Positions 16,037-25,426 of a stretch of 64,000 bases of DNA are shown piece after piece; positions within the stretch are counted from its first letter, which is position 1, and each line of letters begins with the position of its first letter. A program made the position numbers and the translations under genes. Origin of the DNA: WHSW01 sp963828755 (GTDB lineage: Bacteria > Actinomycetota > Thermoleophilia > Solirubrobacterales > 70-9); the NCBI GenBank assembly GCA_963828755.1, contig CAWHFY010000021.1, positions 45,347 through 109,346 on the forward strand, written 5' to 3'. The notes beneath the pieces are model-generated. The model worked only from the letters and a program-made list of their open reading frames with translations. It was not told the origin of the DNA and did not search any database.

Positions 16037-18337
16037 GTGAGGCTGATCATCACTGAGAAGAACAACTCGGCCAAGAAGATCGCCGAGATCCTGTCCGGAG
16101 GCGAGGCGAAGGCCGACGCCACCTACAAGGTGCCGTTCTACATCTGGACCGACTCCGGCGGGGAGCAGATGACCGTCGGGCTCAAGGGTCACGTGATGGG
16201 CGTCGCCTTCCCCGAGGGCTACTCGAACTGGCAGGAGACCGACCTCCACGACCTGATCGACGCCGAGCTGGTGCCCGAGCCGACCGACAAGAACGTGGTC
16301 AAGGCCGTGCGCAAGCTCGCCAAGGGCGCCGACGAGATCGTGATCGCGACCGACTTCGACCGCGAGGGCGAGCTGATCGGGCTCGAGGCGCTGCAGCAGG
16401 TGCTCGACGTCAACCCGAAGGTCGCCTCGGACGAGATCGGCGCCCGTCCCCCGGTCGCCCGGGCCCGCTACTCCGCGCTGACCAAGGATGAGATCGAGCG
16501 CGCCTTCGGCGAGCTCGACCAGCTGTCCTACGACCTCGCCTACGCCGGCTCGGCCCGGCAGGACATCGACTTGATCTGGGGCGCGACGCTGACCCGCGCG
16601 GTCTCGCTCGCCAGCCGCCGCTTCGGCTCCAACTTCCTCTCGGTCGGCCGCGTCCAGAGCCCGACCCTGGCGCTGATCGTCGAGCGCGAGCTCGAACGGC
16701 GTGCCCACGTCGCGAAGCCGTTCTGGGAGGTCTTCGCGAAGTTTGCCCATCCCGATGGCTCGTTCGAGGCCCACCACTCGACCGACAAGTTCTGGGACCG
16801 CGAGGAGGCCGACGCCGCGCTCGCCGGGACCAACAGCCCCGGCGTGGTCAAGGAGGTGAGCTCGCGGCGCAACACGCGCAAGCCGCCGACGCCGCTCAAC
16901 ACCACCGCCTTCACCACGGACGCCTCGAGCCGGCTCGGGATCACTCCGGCGGCGGCGATGCGGATCGCCGAGGACCTCTACATGGACGGGTTCATCTCCT
17001 ATCCGCGCACCGACAACACCGTCTACCCGAAGTCGCTGAACACGAAGGAGCTCGTCGCGTCGCTGGTTCGGATCCCGGATTTCGAGGCGGCCAAGGGCCT
17101 GCTCGACAAGCCGCTCGAGCCGACCCGCGGCAAGAAGGAGACCACGGACCACCCGCCGATCTACCCGACGCAGGCGATCTACCCCGGCGCGCTCGAGGGC
17201 CCGAAGAAGCGCGTCTACGAGCTCGTCGTGCGCCGCTTCCTGGCCACCTTCAGCCCGCCGATGATCACCGAGTCGACCCGCGCCGACATCGAGGCCGGGT
17301 CCGAGACCTACTTCGTGCGCGGGTCCGTCGTCGTCGACCCGGGGTACGCCGGCATCTACACCTACGCACGCTCCTCGGACGAGGAGATCCCGGCGCTCGA
17401 GGAGGGCCAGAGCCTCGACCTCGACGGCGAGCCTTGGATCGTCGACAAGGAGACGCAGCCGCCGTCGCGGATCAGCCAGGGCAAGCTGATCGAGCTGATG
17501 GAGGAGCGCGGGCTCGGCACCAAGGCGACGCGCGCGGAGATCATCCAAAAGCTCTACGACCGCGGCTATGTCTTTTCGAACCCGCCCGAGCCCTCGGAGA
17601 CCGGGATCGCGATGTACAAGGCGTTCCACGACTACGTGCCCCGCATGGCGACCCCGGAGATGACCGCCGAGCTCGAGCACGACATGGACAAGATCGCCGC
17701 CGGCGAGACCTCGAAGGACGAGGTCGTGCGGATCAGCCGCGAGATGCTCCACGACACTACAACCGAGCTCGAGTCGAAGAAGGACGACCTCGCGAAGCAG
17801 ATCTGGGCGGGGATGGACGAGGACAAGTTCCTCGGCCCGTGCAAGGTCTGCGAGGAGGCCGGCCGCAAGCGGGAGAACGGCGAGCCGAACCGGCTGCGGA
17901 TCATCGATCTGAAGGGCGGCAAGCGGATGTACGGCTGCGAGGGCTGGAAGCGCGACGACCCCGAGTCGCCCGATTCCTGCCCGGTCAGCGGGCCGCTCCC
18001 CGGTCGATTCTTCGAGCTCTGGCGGCTCGAGGAGCGCTGCTCGGTGTGCGGCGAGCGGCCGCGCCTGACGGTGAAGAAGAAGGGCCCGGGGCGACCCTGG
18101 AAGCTGTGCCTCAACGACGACTGCCCGACCATGGTCGAGATGCGCGAGAAGCGCGCCGAGCGTGAGGCCGAGAAGGAGGCCCGCGAGAAGGCGAAGGCTG
18201 CGGCGGAGAACGGCGAGGGCGAGGCCGGCGCTGAGCCGGAGGAGCCGCGCCCGGCGACCGAGCGCGGCGGCCGGCGGCGACCGAAGAAGCCCGCGCCGAC
18301 CACGGCGCGGACGAAGCGGGCCCGCTCGAAGACCTAG
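16037..18337 (+). CDS. topA: Type IA DNA topoisomerase I, archaeal-like form
   Basis: 766 residues from GTG 16037. The TOPRIM domain begins MRLIITEKNNSAKKIAEIL and includes TDFDREGELIG. The active-site Tyr lies in DGFISYPRTDNTVYP. The C-terminus has zinc-binding pairs (CKVCEEAG, CSVCGE, CLNDDC) and a long Lys/Glu/Ala tail. The opening TOPRIM sequence and the overall form look closer to archaeal topoisomerase I than to the TopA of most actinomycetes, yet it occupies the standard topA-tmk-holB position. It relaxes negative supercoils. Confidence 0.93.
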   Translation: MRLIITEKNNSAKKIAEILSGGEAKADATYKVPFYIWTDSGGEQMTVGLKGHVMGVAFPEGYSNWQETDLHDLIDAELVPEPTDKNVVKAVRKLAKGADEIVIATDFDREGELIGLEALQQVLDVNPKVASDEIGARPPVARARYSALTKDEIERAFGELDQLSYDLAYAGSARQDIDLIWGATLTRAVSLASRRFGSNFLSVGRVQSPTLALIVERELERRAHVAKPFWEVFAKFAHPDGSFEAHHSTDKFWDREEADAALAGTNSPGVVKEVSSRRNTRKPPTPLNTTAFTTDASSRLGITPAAAMRIAEDLYMDGFISYPRTDNTVYPKSLNTKELVASLVRIPDFEAAKGLLDKPLEPTRGKKETTDHPPIYPTQAIYPGALEGPKKRVYELVVRRFLATFSPPMITESTRADIEAGSETYFVRGSVVVDPGYAGIYTYARSSDEEIPALEEGQSLDLDGEPWIVDKETQPPSRISQGKLIELMEERGLGTKATRAEIIQKLYDRGYVFSNPPEPSETGIAMYKAFHDYVPRMATPEMTAELEHDMDKIAAGETSKDEVVRISREMLHDTTTELESKKDDLAKQIWAGMDEDKFLGPCKVCEEAGRKRENGEPNRLRIIDLKGGKRMYGCEGWKRDDPESPDSCPVSGPLPGRFFELWRLEERCSVCGERPRLTVKKKGPGRPWKLCLNDDCPTMVEMREKRAEREAEKEAREKAKAAAENGEGEAGAEPEEPRPATERGGRRRPKKPAPTTARTKRARSKT

Positions 18338-18345
18338 CGGGCGCC

Positions 18346-18966
18346 GTGTTCATCACCCTCGAGGGCATCGACCGCTCCGGCAAGACCACCCAGGCGGCGC
18401 TGTTGCACGAGGCGCTCGGCCCGCCGGCGCTCCTGCTGCGCGAGCCGGGCGGCACCGAGGTCGGCGAGCGGATCCGCGGGCTGCTCAAAGACCCGGCGCT
18501 CGAGCTCGATCCGCGCGCTGAGTTGCTCCTCTTCTGCGCCGCCCGCGCCGAGCTTTGCGCGCGCGTCATCGCCGGGGCGATCGAGCAGGGGCGCGATGTG
18601 GTGTGCGACCGGTTCGTCGACTCCACCGTCGCTTACCAGGGGGTCGGGCGCGGCCTCGGCCCCGAGGTCGTCGCCCGGATCAACGAGTTCGCGATCGACC
18701 GCTGCATGCCGGACCTGACCGTGTACCTCCGGATCGACCCCGACGCCGCCGAGGCCCGCGGGCAGCAGCGCCTCGGCCAGGGCCTCGAGGACGGCACCGA
18801 CCGGTTCGAGCTCGAGGGGCCGGAGTTCCAGCGCCGGGTCGCCGCCGCCTACGACGAGCTCGCCGAGCGCAACCCGGGGCGGATCGTCGTCGTCGATGCC
18901 GCCGGCGACCCGGACGACGTCCACCGCCGCGTGGTGGCCGCGGTGCGCGAGCGGAGGCCGCGATGA
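18346..18966 (+). CDS. tmk: Thymidylate kinase
   Basis: 206 residues from GTG 18346, eight bases after topA. The P-loop region EGIDRSGKTTQ, the DRFVDSTVAYQG substrate motif, and the LID region after RIDPDAAEARGQQR are all present. It phosphorylates dTMP to dTDP. Its stop overlaps the holB start by four bases (ATGA). Confidence 0.96.
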   Translation: MFITLEGIDRSGKTTQAALLHEALGPPALLLREPGGTEVGERIRGLLKDPALELDPRAELLLFCAARAELCARVIAGAIEQGRDVVCDRFVDSTVAYQGVGRGLGPEVVARINEFAIDRCMPDLTVYLRIDPDAAEARGQQRLGQGLEDGTDRFELEGPEFQRRVAAAYDELAERNPGRIVVVDAAGDPDDVHRRVVAAVRERRPR

Positions 18967-20102
18967 ACGCGACCGCCACCGTGCCGGCGTCGATCGCCGA
19001 TGCGACCGGCGACCAGCCCGCCGCCAGGGTCGCCCTCGCGGCCGCGGCCGCGGATCCCTTCCACGCCTACCTGCTCGCTGGCCCGCCGGGCGCCGGCAAG
19101 GCGCAGGCGGCGCGGGCGCTGGCCGCCGAGCTGCTCGCCGAGGGTGCCCCCGACGCCGCCGAAGCCCGCCGGCGCGCGCTCGCCGATCCCTCGCCGCACC
19201 CCGACCTGGTCTGGCTGCGCCCGCCCGGGATCCAGCACCTGGTCGAGACCGTCCGCGAGCGCGTGATCGCCCAGGTCGCCTATCGCCCGTTCGAGGGCGA
19301 TCGCCGCGTCTTCGTGATCGAGGCCGCCGAGGCGATGGCCGAGGAGAGCCAGAACGCGCTGCTGAAGACGCTCGAGGAGCCGCCGCCGTTCGCCCATCTG
19401 ATCCTGATCACCGCCGAGCCGCAGGCATTGCTCGAGACGGTGCGCTCGCGCTGTCAGGAGGTGCGCTTCGCGCGGCTCGGCCCGGAGGCGGTCGAGGCGC
19501 GGCTGGAGGGGCGGGGCGAGCCCGCCGAGCGCCGCGCCGCCGCCCGCCTGTGCGACGGCGACGTGGTCCGCGCCGCCTTCCTGCTCGAGCCCGAGGGGCG
19601 CGAGCTGCGCGACGCGGTCGAGGCGCTGGTCCGCGGGATGCGGACCGGCTCGCTCGTCGGGGCGCCGTGGGAGGCGCTCGCGAGCGCCGCCGACGCCGCC
19701 GGCGAGCGCGAGGCGGCGACGGTCCGCGAGGCCGCCGAGCGCGCCGAGGAGGACGCGGCCGAGCGCAGCGGCCCGGCCGCGCGGCGCCGCCAGCGCGACG
19801 CCGAGGAAGGCTCGAAGCGAGCCGCGCGGCGCGCGCGCAACGCGACCCTCGACCTCGGCCTCGGCTTGGTCGCGGCCTGGATGCGCGACCTGGTCGCGGT
19901 CGCCGAGCGCGCCCCCGAGCTGGTCCTGAACTCCGACCGGGAGCCCGAGCTGGCCGAGCTCGCCGCGGGGCTCGACCCGCGCCGCGCCCGCCGCGCCGGC
20001 GAGCTGGTGATGGAGACCCGTCGCCGACTCACCGTCAACGTCTCCGAGACGCTGGCGCTCGAGGCGCTCGCCTTCCGGGTCGAGTACCTGCTGAGCCGCT
20101 GA
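18963..20102 (+). CDS. holB: DNA polymerase III delta-prime subunit
   Basis: 379 residues. AAA+ clamp-loader fold with P-loop LAGPPGAGKAQ, Walker B-like VFVIEAAEAM, and the sensor motif LLKTLEEPPPFAHLILIT, followed by the arginine-finger SRC motif. It loads the beta clamp with DnaX and HolA. A charged linker around residues 250-290 is Arg/Glu/Ala-rich. It is coupled to tmk by ATGA. Confidence 0.93.
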   Translation: MNATATVPASIADATGDQPAARVALAAAAADPFHAYLLAGPPGAGKAQAARALAAELLAEGAPDAAEARRRALADPSPHPDLVWLRPPGIQHLVETVRERVIAQVAYRPFEGDRRVFVIEAAEAMAEESQNALLKTLEEPPPFAHLILITAEPQALLETVRSRCQEVRFARLGPEAVEARLEGRGEPAERRAAARLCDGDVVRAAFLLEPEGRELRDAVEALVRGMRTGSLVGAPWEALASAADAAGEREAATVREAAERAEEDAAERSGPAARRRQRDAEEGSKRAARRARNATLDLGLGLVAAWMRDLVAVAERAPELVLNSDREPELAELAAGLDPRRARRAGELVMETRRRLTVNVSETLALEALAFRVEYLLSR

Positions 20103-20133
20103 CGCGCCGGCAGCTCGCCCCGCGGTGAGAGTT

Positions 20134-20153
20134 CCGCTTCGCTTGCAAAGCGG
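20134..20153. terminator. Hairpin between convergent holB and channel genes
   Basis: CCGCTT and AAGCGG form a perfect six-base stem with an eight-base loop. It lies between the stops of two convergent genes; there is no T-run, so the role is uncertain. Confidence 0.35.
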
Positions 20154-20163
20154 TCCGAGCCAC

Positions 20164-20529
20164 TCAACCGGTCGGCGACTCGCCTCCTGCCGCCTTCTCC
20201 TCGCGGCGGACCGCAATGAACGCCATCCCAAAGCGCCTCGCGATCTCCACCAAGATGCCGATGCCGATCAGGACGTAGAAGACCGTAAACAGCTTCATCC
20301 AGGCGTCGACGAGGACCAGGTCCGGGTCCGCGATGCTCGAGGTCGTCAGGGTGGCCACGGCGAAATACAGCGAATCGATCACGTCCCAGCCATTGCCGAG
20401 CGAGTACGCAACCGTCCCGGTCAAGATCAGGAACGCGCCCGCGCCGAGGACGGGCCCAAAGTCCTCCTCGCGCAGCGCGTAGCGCATCGCGTTCCTCAGG
20501 CGACGCAACATGATCAGGGCGGAAACCAC
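20164..20529 (-). CDS. Two-transmembrane ion channel-like protein with non-canonical selectivity filter
   Basis: 121 residues from GTG 20529. The layout is M1 (about residues 27-46), pore helix, filter, then M2 (about 78-97), as in Ion_trans_2 potassium channels. The filter position reads ATLTTSSIADPD, where TTVGYGD would be expected, so the GYG carbonyl ladder is lost. M2 keeps the hinge-like LIGIGILVEIARRF. Charged cytoplasmic ends follow. It may be a non-selective or non-conducting channel, or a divergent subfamily. Confidence 0.75.
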   Translation of the reverse strand: MVSALIMLRRLRNAMRYALREEDFGPVLGAGAFLILTGTVAYSLGNGWDVIDSLYFAVATLTTSSIADPDLVLVDAWMKLFTVFYVLIGIGILVEIARRFGMAFIAVRREEKAAGGESPTG

Positions 20530-20645
20530 GGCCTAGGGATTCGACCGCCGCACCTCGTTCCCTTCGAGCTCAGGCTGCAGCGCTTGGACGAGGAGCGGTA
20601 GCGACCGGTGTCCCGCTTTAACGGGGCGTGCGACGATCAGGCGGC

Positions 20646-21440
20646 ATGTGGTTTTCGTCTGCGACCCTGGGGCTCACGGTCGCTCAGGCCGGGTGCATCG
20701 CGCTCGCGGCGGCGGGCCTGCCACGATGGGCCGACCGCTTTCGCGGGCCCGCATGGGCGCTGATGCTGCCGCTCTCGATCGCCGTCGTCGTCGTCGCGAT
20801 CGCGGCGATCCCTTCGACCGCGGACGCGCTCACCTGGGTCGCCGTGCTCCTGGTCCCGATTGGCGGTGCACTGGCGTTCGGCTGGGCGATGCGGGGCGCG
20901 CGGCCGTGGCTCGCCGCGCTCGCCCCGCCTCTCCTGGCGCTGGCCTGGGCGCTGCCCGATCGGCGCCTCGGCCAGCTTGCCGCGGTCGTGCTGATCGCGG
21001 GCTCGGCGATCACGGCGGGCCGCCTGCTCGCCGGGGCCGCGCCGCTGGCGCTACTCAAGGCCGGCGTGATCGCCATGGCCGTCGTCGACGCGGCGCTGGT
21101 CTTCTCGGGCAACCTCCAGCATCCCAACGAGGTCCTGGTCAGCGCGGCGCCCGGCGGCGGCCTGCCGCAGCTGCAGTCGGCCTCGTTCTCCGGTGCCGGG
21201 ATGGGCTACGGCGACTTCTTCGCCGCTGCCGTCGTCGGCGCGATCCTCGCGGCCGAGCAACGCTCGCGGCTGTCATTCGCGCTGGTGATGCTCGCCGCGG
21301 CGCTTTGCTGGGACCAACTCTTCCTCGTCTATGACGTGCTCCCGGCGACGGTGCCGCCGGCGTTTGCGCTGATCGTCGCCGAGGCCTTGAGCCGCCGACG
21401 GGCGCTAAGGCGACTGCGGACCGAGGTCGCTCGAGCCTGA
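20646..21440 (+). CDS. Multi-pass membrane protein with presenilin-like (GxGD) aspartyl-protease motifs
   Basis: 264 residues with about eight hydrophobic helices from ATG 20646. I do not know an assigned family. Three features fall in the order and spacing seen in presenilin/signal-peptide-peptidase intramembrane proteases (family A22): Asp148 in MAVVDAALVF (compare AVYD), Asp190 in MGYGDFFAAAVVG (the GxGD motif), and a Pro-rich VLPATVPPAF at 231-240 in the place of the PAL motif. The loop between the two Asp helices is 40 residues. If real this is a bacterial intramembrane aspartyl protease. The gene stands alone. Confidence 0.6.
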   Translation: MWFSSATLGLTVAQAGCIALAAAGLPRWADRFRGPAWALMLPLSIAVVVVAIAAIPSTADALTWVAVLLVPIGGALAFGWAMRGARPWLAALAPPLLALAWALPDRRLGQLAAVVLIAGSAITAGRLLAGAAPLALLKAGVIAMAVVDAALVFSGNLQHPNEVLVSAAPGGGLPQLQSASFSGAGMGYGDFFAAAVVGAILAAEQRSRLSFALVMLAAALCWDQLFLVYDVLPATVPPAFALIVAEALSRRRALRRLRTEVARA

Positions 21441-21454
21441 GCTGAGCTCGATGC

Positions 21455-22498
21455 CTACTTGATCCCGACCACCATGGAGTCGGGCCCGACCAGGTGTTCG
21501 ACATAGCTTTCGCGGAAGCCCGTCTCTTGCATCCACGCGCGGCAATCCGCCCCCGTGTAGTCGAAGCCCCCGGGCGTCTCGATCAGCATATTGAGGCTCA
21601 TCAACAGGCCGAACGCGTTGCGACGCCGCTCGTCGTCGATGATCGCTTCGTAGACAATCAGCGCGCCGCCATCGGGCAGCGCATCATGCGCCTTTCGCAG
21701 GAGCAGGCGCTTCTCGTCGATGTTCCAGTCGTGCAGGATATGCCCCATCACCAGCACGTCTGCCTCCGGCAATGGGTCGGCGAAGAAGTCGCCGGCGGTG
21801 AAGCTCAGGCGCTCGCTGAGGCCGACGCGGGCGACGTATGCGTCGAAGACCGGCTCGATCGCCGGAAGGTCGAATCCTCCGCCGGTGATGTGCTCGTGCG
21901 CGAGGGCGACCTGCACCGGGACGGCACCCTCGGCGCAGCCGATATCGATGACACTGCCGTGATCTCGCCAGGGGAACTTGGCTGCGATCGCGGCGCCTGC
22001 CCCGCCGCTCACGGCGCTCATAGCCCGTGCGAACCCCGCGAGTCGCGCCGGGTCCGCGTAGAGCGCCTCGAAGAAGTCTCCGCCGTCCTTCGCCTCGTTT
22101 TGTGGAGCCCCCGTCCGCAGACCCTCCGTCAGCGACCCCCAGAACCCGAAGAGCCGAGCGTTCGCCATCTCCAACATGCCTCCGACGTAGGAAGGCTTGG
22201 CCGCGTCGAGGAACAACTCGGTCGCCGCGGTGTTCGAGTAGCGACCGTCCTCACGCTCGAGCATGCCGAGCGCCACGAGCGCGTCGAAGAAGTCGGTCGC
22301 GCTGCGCGGGTGCAGGCCCAGGCGCTCTCGCAACGCATCGGCATCGAGCGTGCCCTCCTCGGCCAGCGCTGAGAAGAGCCCGAGCTCGACAGCGCTCAGC
22401 AGCACCTTCGAGCCCCAGAACCCGAGCCCCAGTTGCATGATCGCGTCCGGGCTCAACTGCGTGGCATGCTCAGCCGCTGCGCTGTGTGGCTCGCTCAT
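21455..22498 (-). CDS. SAM-dependent O-methyltransferase (family 2 type)
   Basis: 347 residues. The N-terminal winged-helix dimerisation domain (about 20-105) is followed by the Rossmann methyltransferase domain with VIDIGCAEGAVPVQ as SAM motif I. The region around DVLVMGHILHDWNIDEKRLLLRKA carries the catalytic His-Asp pair of plant- and antibiotic-type O-methyltransferases. It would methylate a hydroxyl of a small molecule. No biosynthetic neighbours are present, so the substrate is unknown. Confidence 0.88.
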   Translation of the reverse strand: MSEPHSAAAEHATQLSPDAIMQLGLGFWGSKVLLSAVELGLFSALAEEGTLDADALRERLGLHPRSATDFFDALVALGMLEREDGRYSNTAATELFLDAAKPSYVGGMLEMANARLFGFWGSLTEGLRTGAPQNEAKDGGDFFEALYADPARLAGFARAMSAVSGGAGAAIAAKFPWRDHGSVIDIGCAEGAVPVQVALAHEHITGGGFDLPAIEPVFDAYVARVGLSERLSFTAGDFFADPLPEADVLVMGHILHDWNIDEKRLLLRKAHDALPDGGALIVYEAIIDDERRRNAFGLLMSLNMLIETPGGFDYTGADCRAWMQETGFRESYVEHLVGPDSMVVGIK

Positions 22499-22692
22499 CG
22501 ATGCACCCCAATCCGAGAAGTCAAATCCGCCGCCTAACCTACAGCCGCGGTCGCACGGGTGGCAACGGACGGCGGCCTTCCGCGTGCGTGGGTAGGCCGC
22601 GGTCAGACCGCTAGGCGCATTCGACCGACAATCCGCGCGCCGACCCCGCAGCCTCGAGGGCTTCGTCCTTGGACTTGAGGCCGAGAATAGGG

Positions 22693-23253
22693 CTACTGAA
22701 CGCGCTGGTACGTCAGGATCGCGACGCCGTTGGCGGTTGTCTTCGAGTCGGCGAGCTCGAGCCGCTTTGGAGCGTTTCCGTCGTTGAGCAGGCGCGCACC
22801 CGTGCCCGCCACGACCGGGTAGATCTCCAGGCGCATCTCGTCGAGCAGATCCGCGTGCAGAAGCGCTTCGACCAGCGTGGGACTCCCGTGCACGCCGATG
22901 TTCTTGCCGGGCTGCTGCTTCAGCTCGGTGACCGCCTCGGCAAGGTCGCCGCTGATGAGGCTCGCGCTATCGGACGTTCCCCATGGCGCCGCTTCGAGCG
23001 ATCGCGAGATCACGTACTTGGGCACCCCGTTGATGTGGCTGGCGAACGGCTCGGTTGTGGACGTCGGCCAATAATCAGCCCACTCCTGGTAAGTAACACG
23101 CCCGAGGAGCATCGCGTCCTCGGCAGACAGCTTTCCGTTGAATTCACCCAGCACTTCTTCCGTGTCTCGCAGCTCGACGATCGTGTCGGCGACCGCGTCG
23201 AAGACGGCGACACCATCCAACGTGAGAATCGTGTGTGAAATGACTTTTCTCAT
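22693..23253 (-). CDS. Dihydrofolate-reductase-like (RibD C-terminal) protein
   Basis: 186 residues opening MRKVISHTILTLDGV, with LLGRVTYQEWADYWP and NIGVHGSPTLVEALL in the NADPH-binding region. This matches the RibD-C/DHFR-like reductases, stand-alone flavin- or pterin-related reductases common in actinomycetes. ATG 23253 has GGGAGGAGC upstream. Substrate unknown. Confidence 0.88.
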   Translation of the reverse strand: MRKVISHTILTLDGVAVFDAVADTIVELRDTEEVLGEFNGKLSAEDAMLLGRVTYQEWADYWPTSTTEPFASHINGVPKYVISRSLEAAPWGTSDSASLISGDLAEAVTELKQQPGKNIGVHGSPTLVEALLHADLLDEMRLEIYPVVAGTGARLLNDGNAPKRLELADSKTTANGVAILTYQRVQ

Positions 23254-23356
23254 GGCTGCTCCTCCCTCCCTCGTTTGGCATTGAGACTCGGCCCGCCGCG
23301 CAAACTAATCGCTTCAAGATGGGAAGCGGCACGGTTTCGCGGGATACTGCGCGGCG

Positions 23357-23530
23357 ATGGCGCCCGAGAACGTGGAGATCGCGCGGAGCTTCTACCGGCC
23401 AGGGAACCCAAGCGGCCTCCTTGCCACTGGCCAGCTCCGGCTGGTCGGGAAGGAGCGAGGCCTCCGAGGCGTCGATCTGCAGTTCCCCAGCCGCGAGCAA
23501 GGCCTGGCCGCCGCCGGCCTCTCGCTGTAG
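23357..23530 (+). pseudogene. Internally deleted SnoaL-like gene
   Basis: 57 codons that begin MAPENVEIARSFYR, the head of a SnoaL-like protein, and end GLAAAGLSL, matching the tail of the intact gene at 7819, whose tail is ALEAAGLSE. The middle of the domain, roughly 70 residues, is missing while the frame is kept. Too short to fold as NTF2. Confidence 0.65.
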
Positions 23531-23669
23531 CGCATGGACGGGAAGCGACCCCTCCGGCTCCCGATGCCCAACGTTACGTTTGCGTCGACTACCGACGCTG
23601 ATGTAACGCTCGACGCCGAGCGAGCTGTTTTCGTTCCGGGTCGCGCTGCCTGGATAATCCCGCCAACCC

Positions 23670-25417
23670 GTGCCGCCTGACAGCTCGACCGTGATCCGCT
23701 CAGTGCGCCGCCGGCCGTTCGGCGTCCGCCTCTATCTCGCGGTCGCGTTCGCGGCGGTTGCGCTGATCACCGCCGGACTGGCCTACCTGCTCGTCTCCGA
23801 TACCGGCCAGCGGGCGGCCGACGAGGACCTGACCCAGCTCGCGGTGGGTCGCACGGTCGGCCTCGCGGACGAGATCGGCAACCGCCCGCCGCGCGCCGCT
23901 GCGGCGACCCTCGCCGGGATCAGCGAGCAGGGCTACTCGGCCTGGGTCTTCGACGACCAGGGCGCGCTCACGACGGCGAACACCTCGCGCGGGGTCGAGC
24001 TGCTCGAGGTGCCGGGCGGCCGCCGCGGCGTGCGCGCGGCGCTGATCGGCAGTCGCTACATCGACGAGCTCCCCGGCGGCGTCACGGTCGCAGCGGTGCC
24101 GATCTTCCGCAACGGCGCGATCGACGGCGCGATCCTCGGCCGCTCGGTCCGCTCGCCCGAGATCCAACAGGCAATCGACGCGCTGCGCGGCGACCGGCTC
24201 ACCGCGCTCGCGGTCGCCGTGGTCGTCGCGGTCTTCGTGTCGTTCCTGATCGCGAGCGCGATCACCTCGAGGGTCAAGCGCCTCGCCGAGAGCGCCGCGC
24301 GGATCAGCGAGGGCGAGCTGGACGAGCCGCTCGAGGGCGCCGGCGGACGCGACGAGATCACCGACCTGGGCCGCGCGTTGGAGACGATGCGCGGCGCCCT
24401 GCGCCAGACGTTCAGCGCCCTGCGCGAGGAGCGCGACCGGCTTTCGGCGATCTTCGAGGCGCTCTCCGACGCGGTCATGGTCGTCAGCCCGGACGGCGAG
24501 GTGCGCTTCTCGAACGCCTCGGCGCGCGACCTGATCGACTCCGAGGGCAAGGCGATCGCGCCGCTGATCCCATGGCTGCGCCGCGCCGCCCGGCGGCCGG
24601 TGATCGAGAACGACGCGCTGCTGGTCGGCGACCGCGTCTACTCGCTCAACGCCCGCCAGCTACCGGCGGAGGGCGCCGTGCTCGCCGTCGTGCGCGACCG
24701 CACCGAGGAGCTTCGCCGCGAGGTCGCCGAGCGCGAGTTCGTCTCCAACGCCGCGCACGAGCTGCGCAACCCGATCGCCGGGATCTCCGGGGCGATCGAG
24801 GTCCTGCGCGCCGGCGCCAAGGATGACCCGGACGCGCGCGAGCACTTCCTCAGCCGGCTCTCCGAGGACGCCGAGCGGATCAGCCGCCTGACCGAGTCGC
24901 TGCTCACGCTGGCGCGGATGGAGGCCGTCGGCGAGGGCGGCGCCGAGGCGCTCGACGTCGGGCTCGTGATCGAGGAGGCGACCGAGGCGGTCGCGGCTCC
25001 GGAGGGGATCGAGGTCGATGTGGACGTCGAGCGGCGACGTCGCCGCGCAGGGCGACCGGGTGCTGCTGCGCCAGGTGCTGATCGGCCTGCTCACCAACGC
25101 GTTCAAGAACACCGCCGCCGCCGGGCCGCGTGACGATCCGGGCGCGCGGCGGGCGTCGCGGCGAGGACGAGGTCCGGGTCGAGGTCATCGACACCGGCAG
25201 CGGAATCGCCGCGGGCGAGGTCGATCGGATCTTCGAGCGGTTCTACCGCGGCTCGGGCTCGCTCGAGCAGGAGGGCTTCGGGCTCGGGCTCTCGATCGCG
25301 AAGCGGATGGTCGACGTGATGGGGGGCGAGATCGGGGTCGAGTCGGTCGAGGGGGAGGGGAGCACGTTCTGGGTGCGCCTGCGCGCGGCGCAACCGGCGT
25401 CGACCCCTGTAGCGTGA
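23670..25417 (+). CDS. Membrane sensor histidine kinase, frameshifted
   Basis: GTG 23670. Order: TM1 (about residues 14-35), an extracytoplasmic sensor of some 130 residues, TM2 (about 175-195), HAMP, a PAS-like segment, HisKA with FVSNAAHELRNPIAGI (phospho-His), then the HATPase domain with N-box LLTNAFKNTA, DTGSGI and GFGLGLSIAK. Two frame changes, near 25025 and 25125, fall inside the ATPase domain, yet all boxes are present. It should phosphorylate the response regulator encoded ten bases downstream. Its signal is unknown. Confidence 0.88.
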
Positions 25418-25426
25418 GCGCCGCTC

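Noticed and set aside
15998..17752. 584-codon open frame opposite topA
   Set aside because: Shadow of topA; high-GC third positions keep the antisense frame open, and no domain is visible.
20103..20163. tRNA-like TTGCAAA loop
   Set aside because: Only a six-base hairpin is present; there is no T arm or acceptor stem, so it is listed as a weak terminator.
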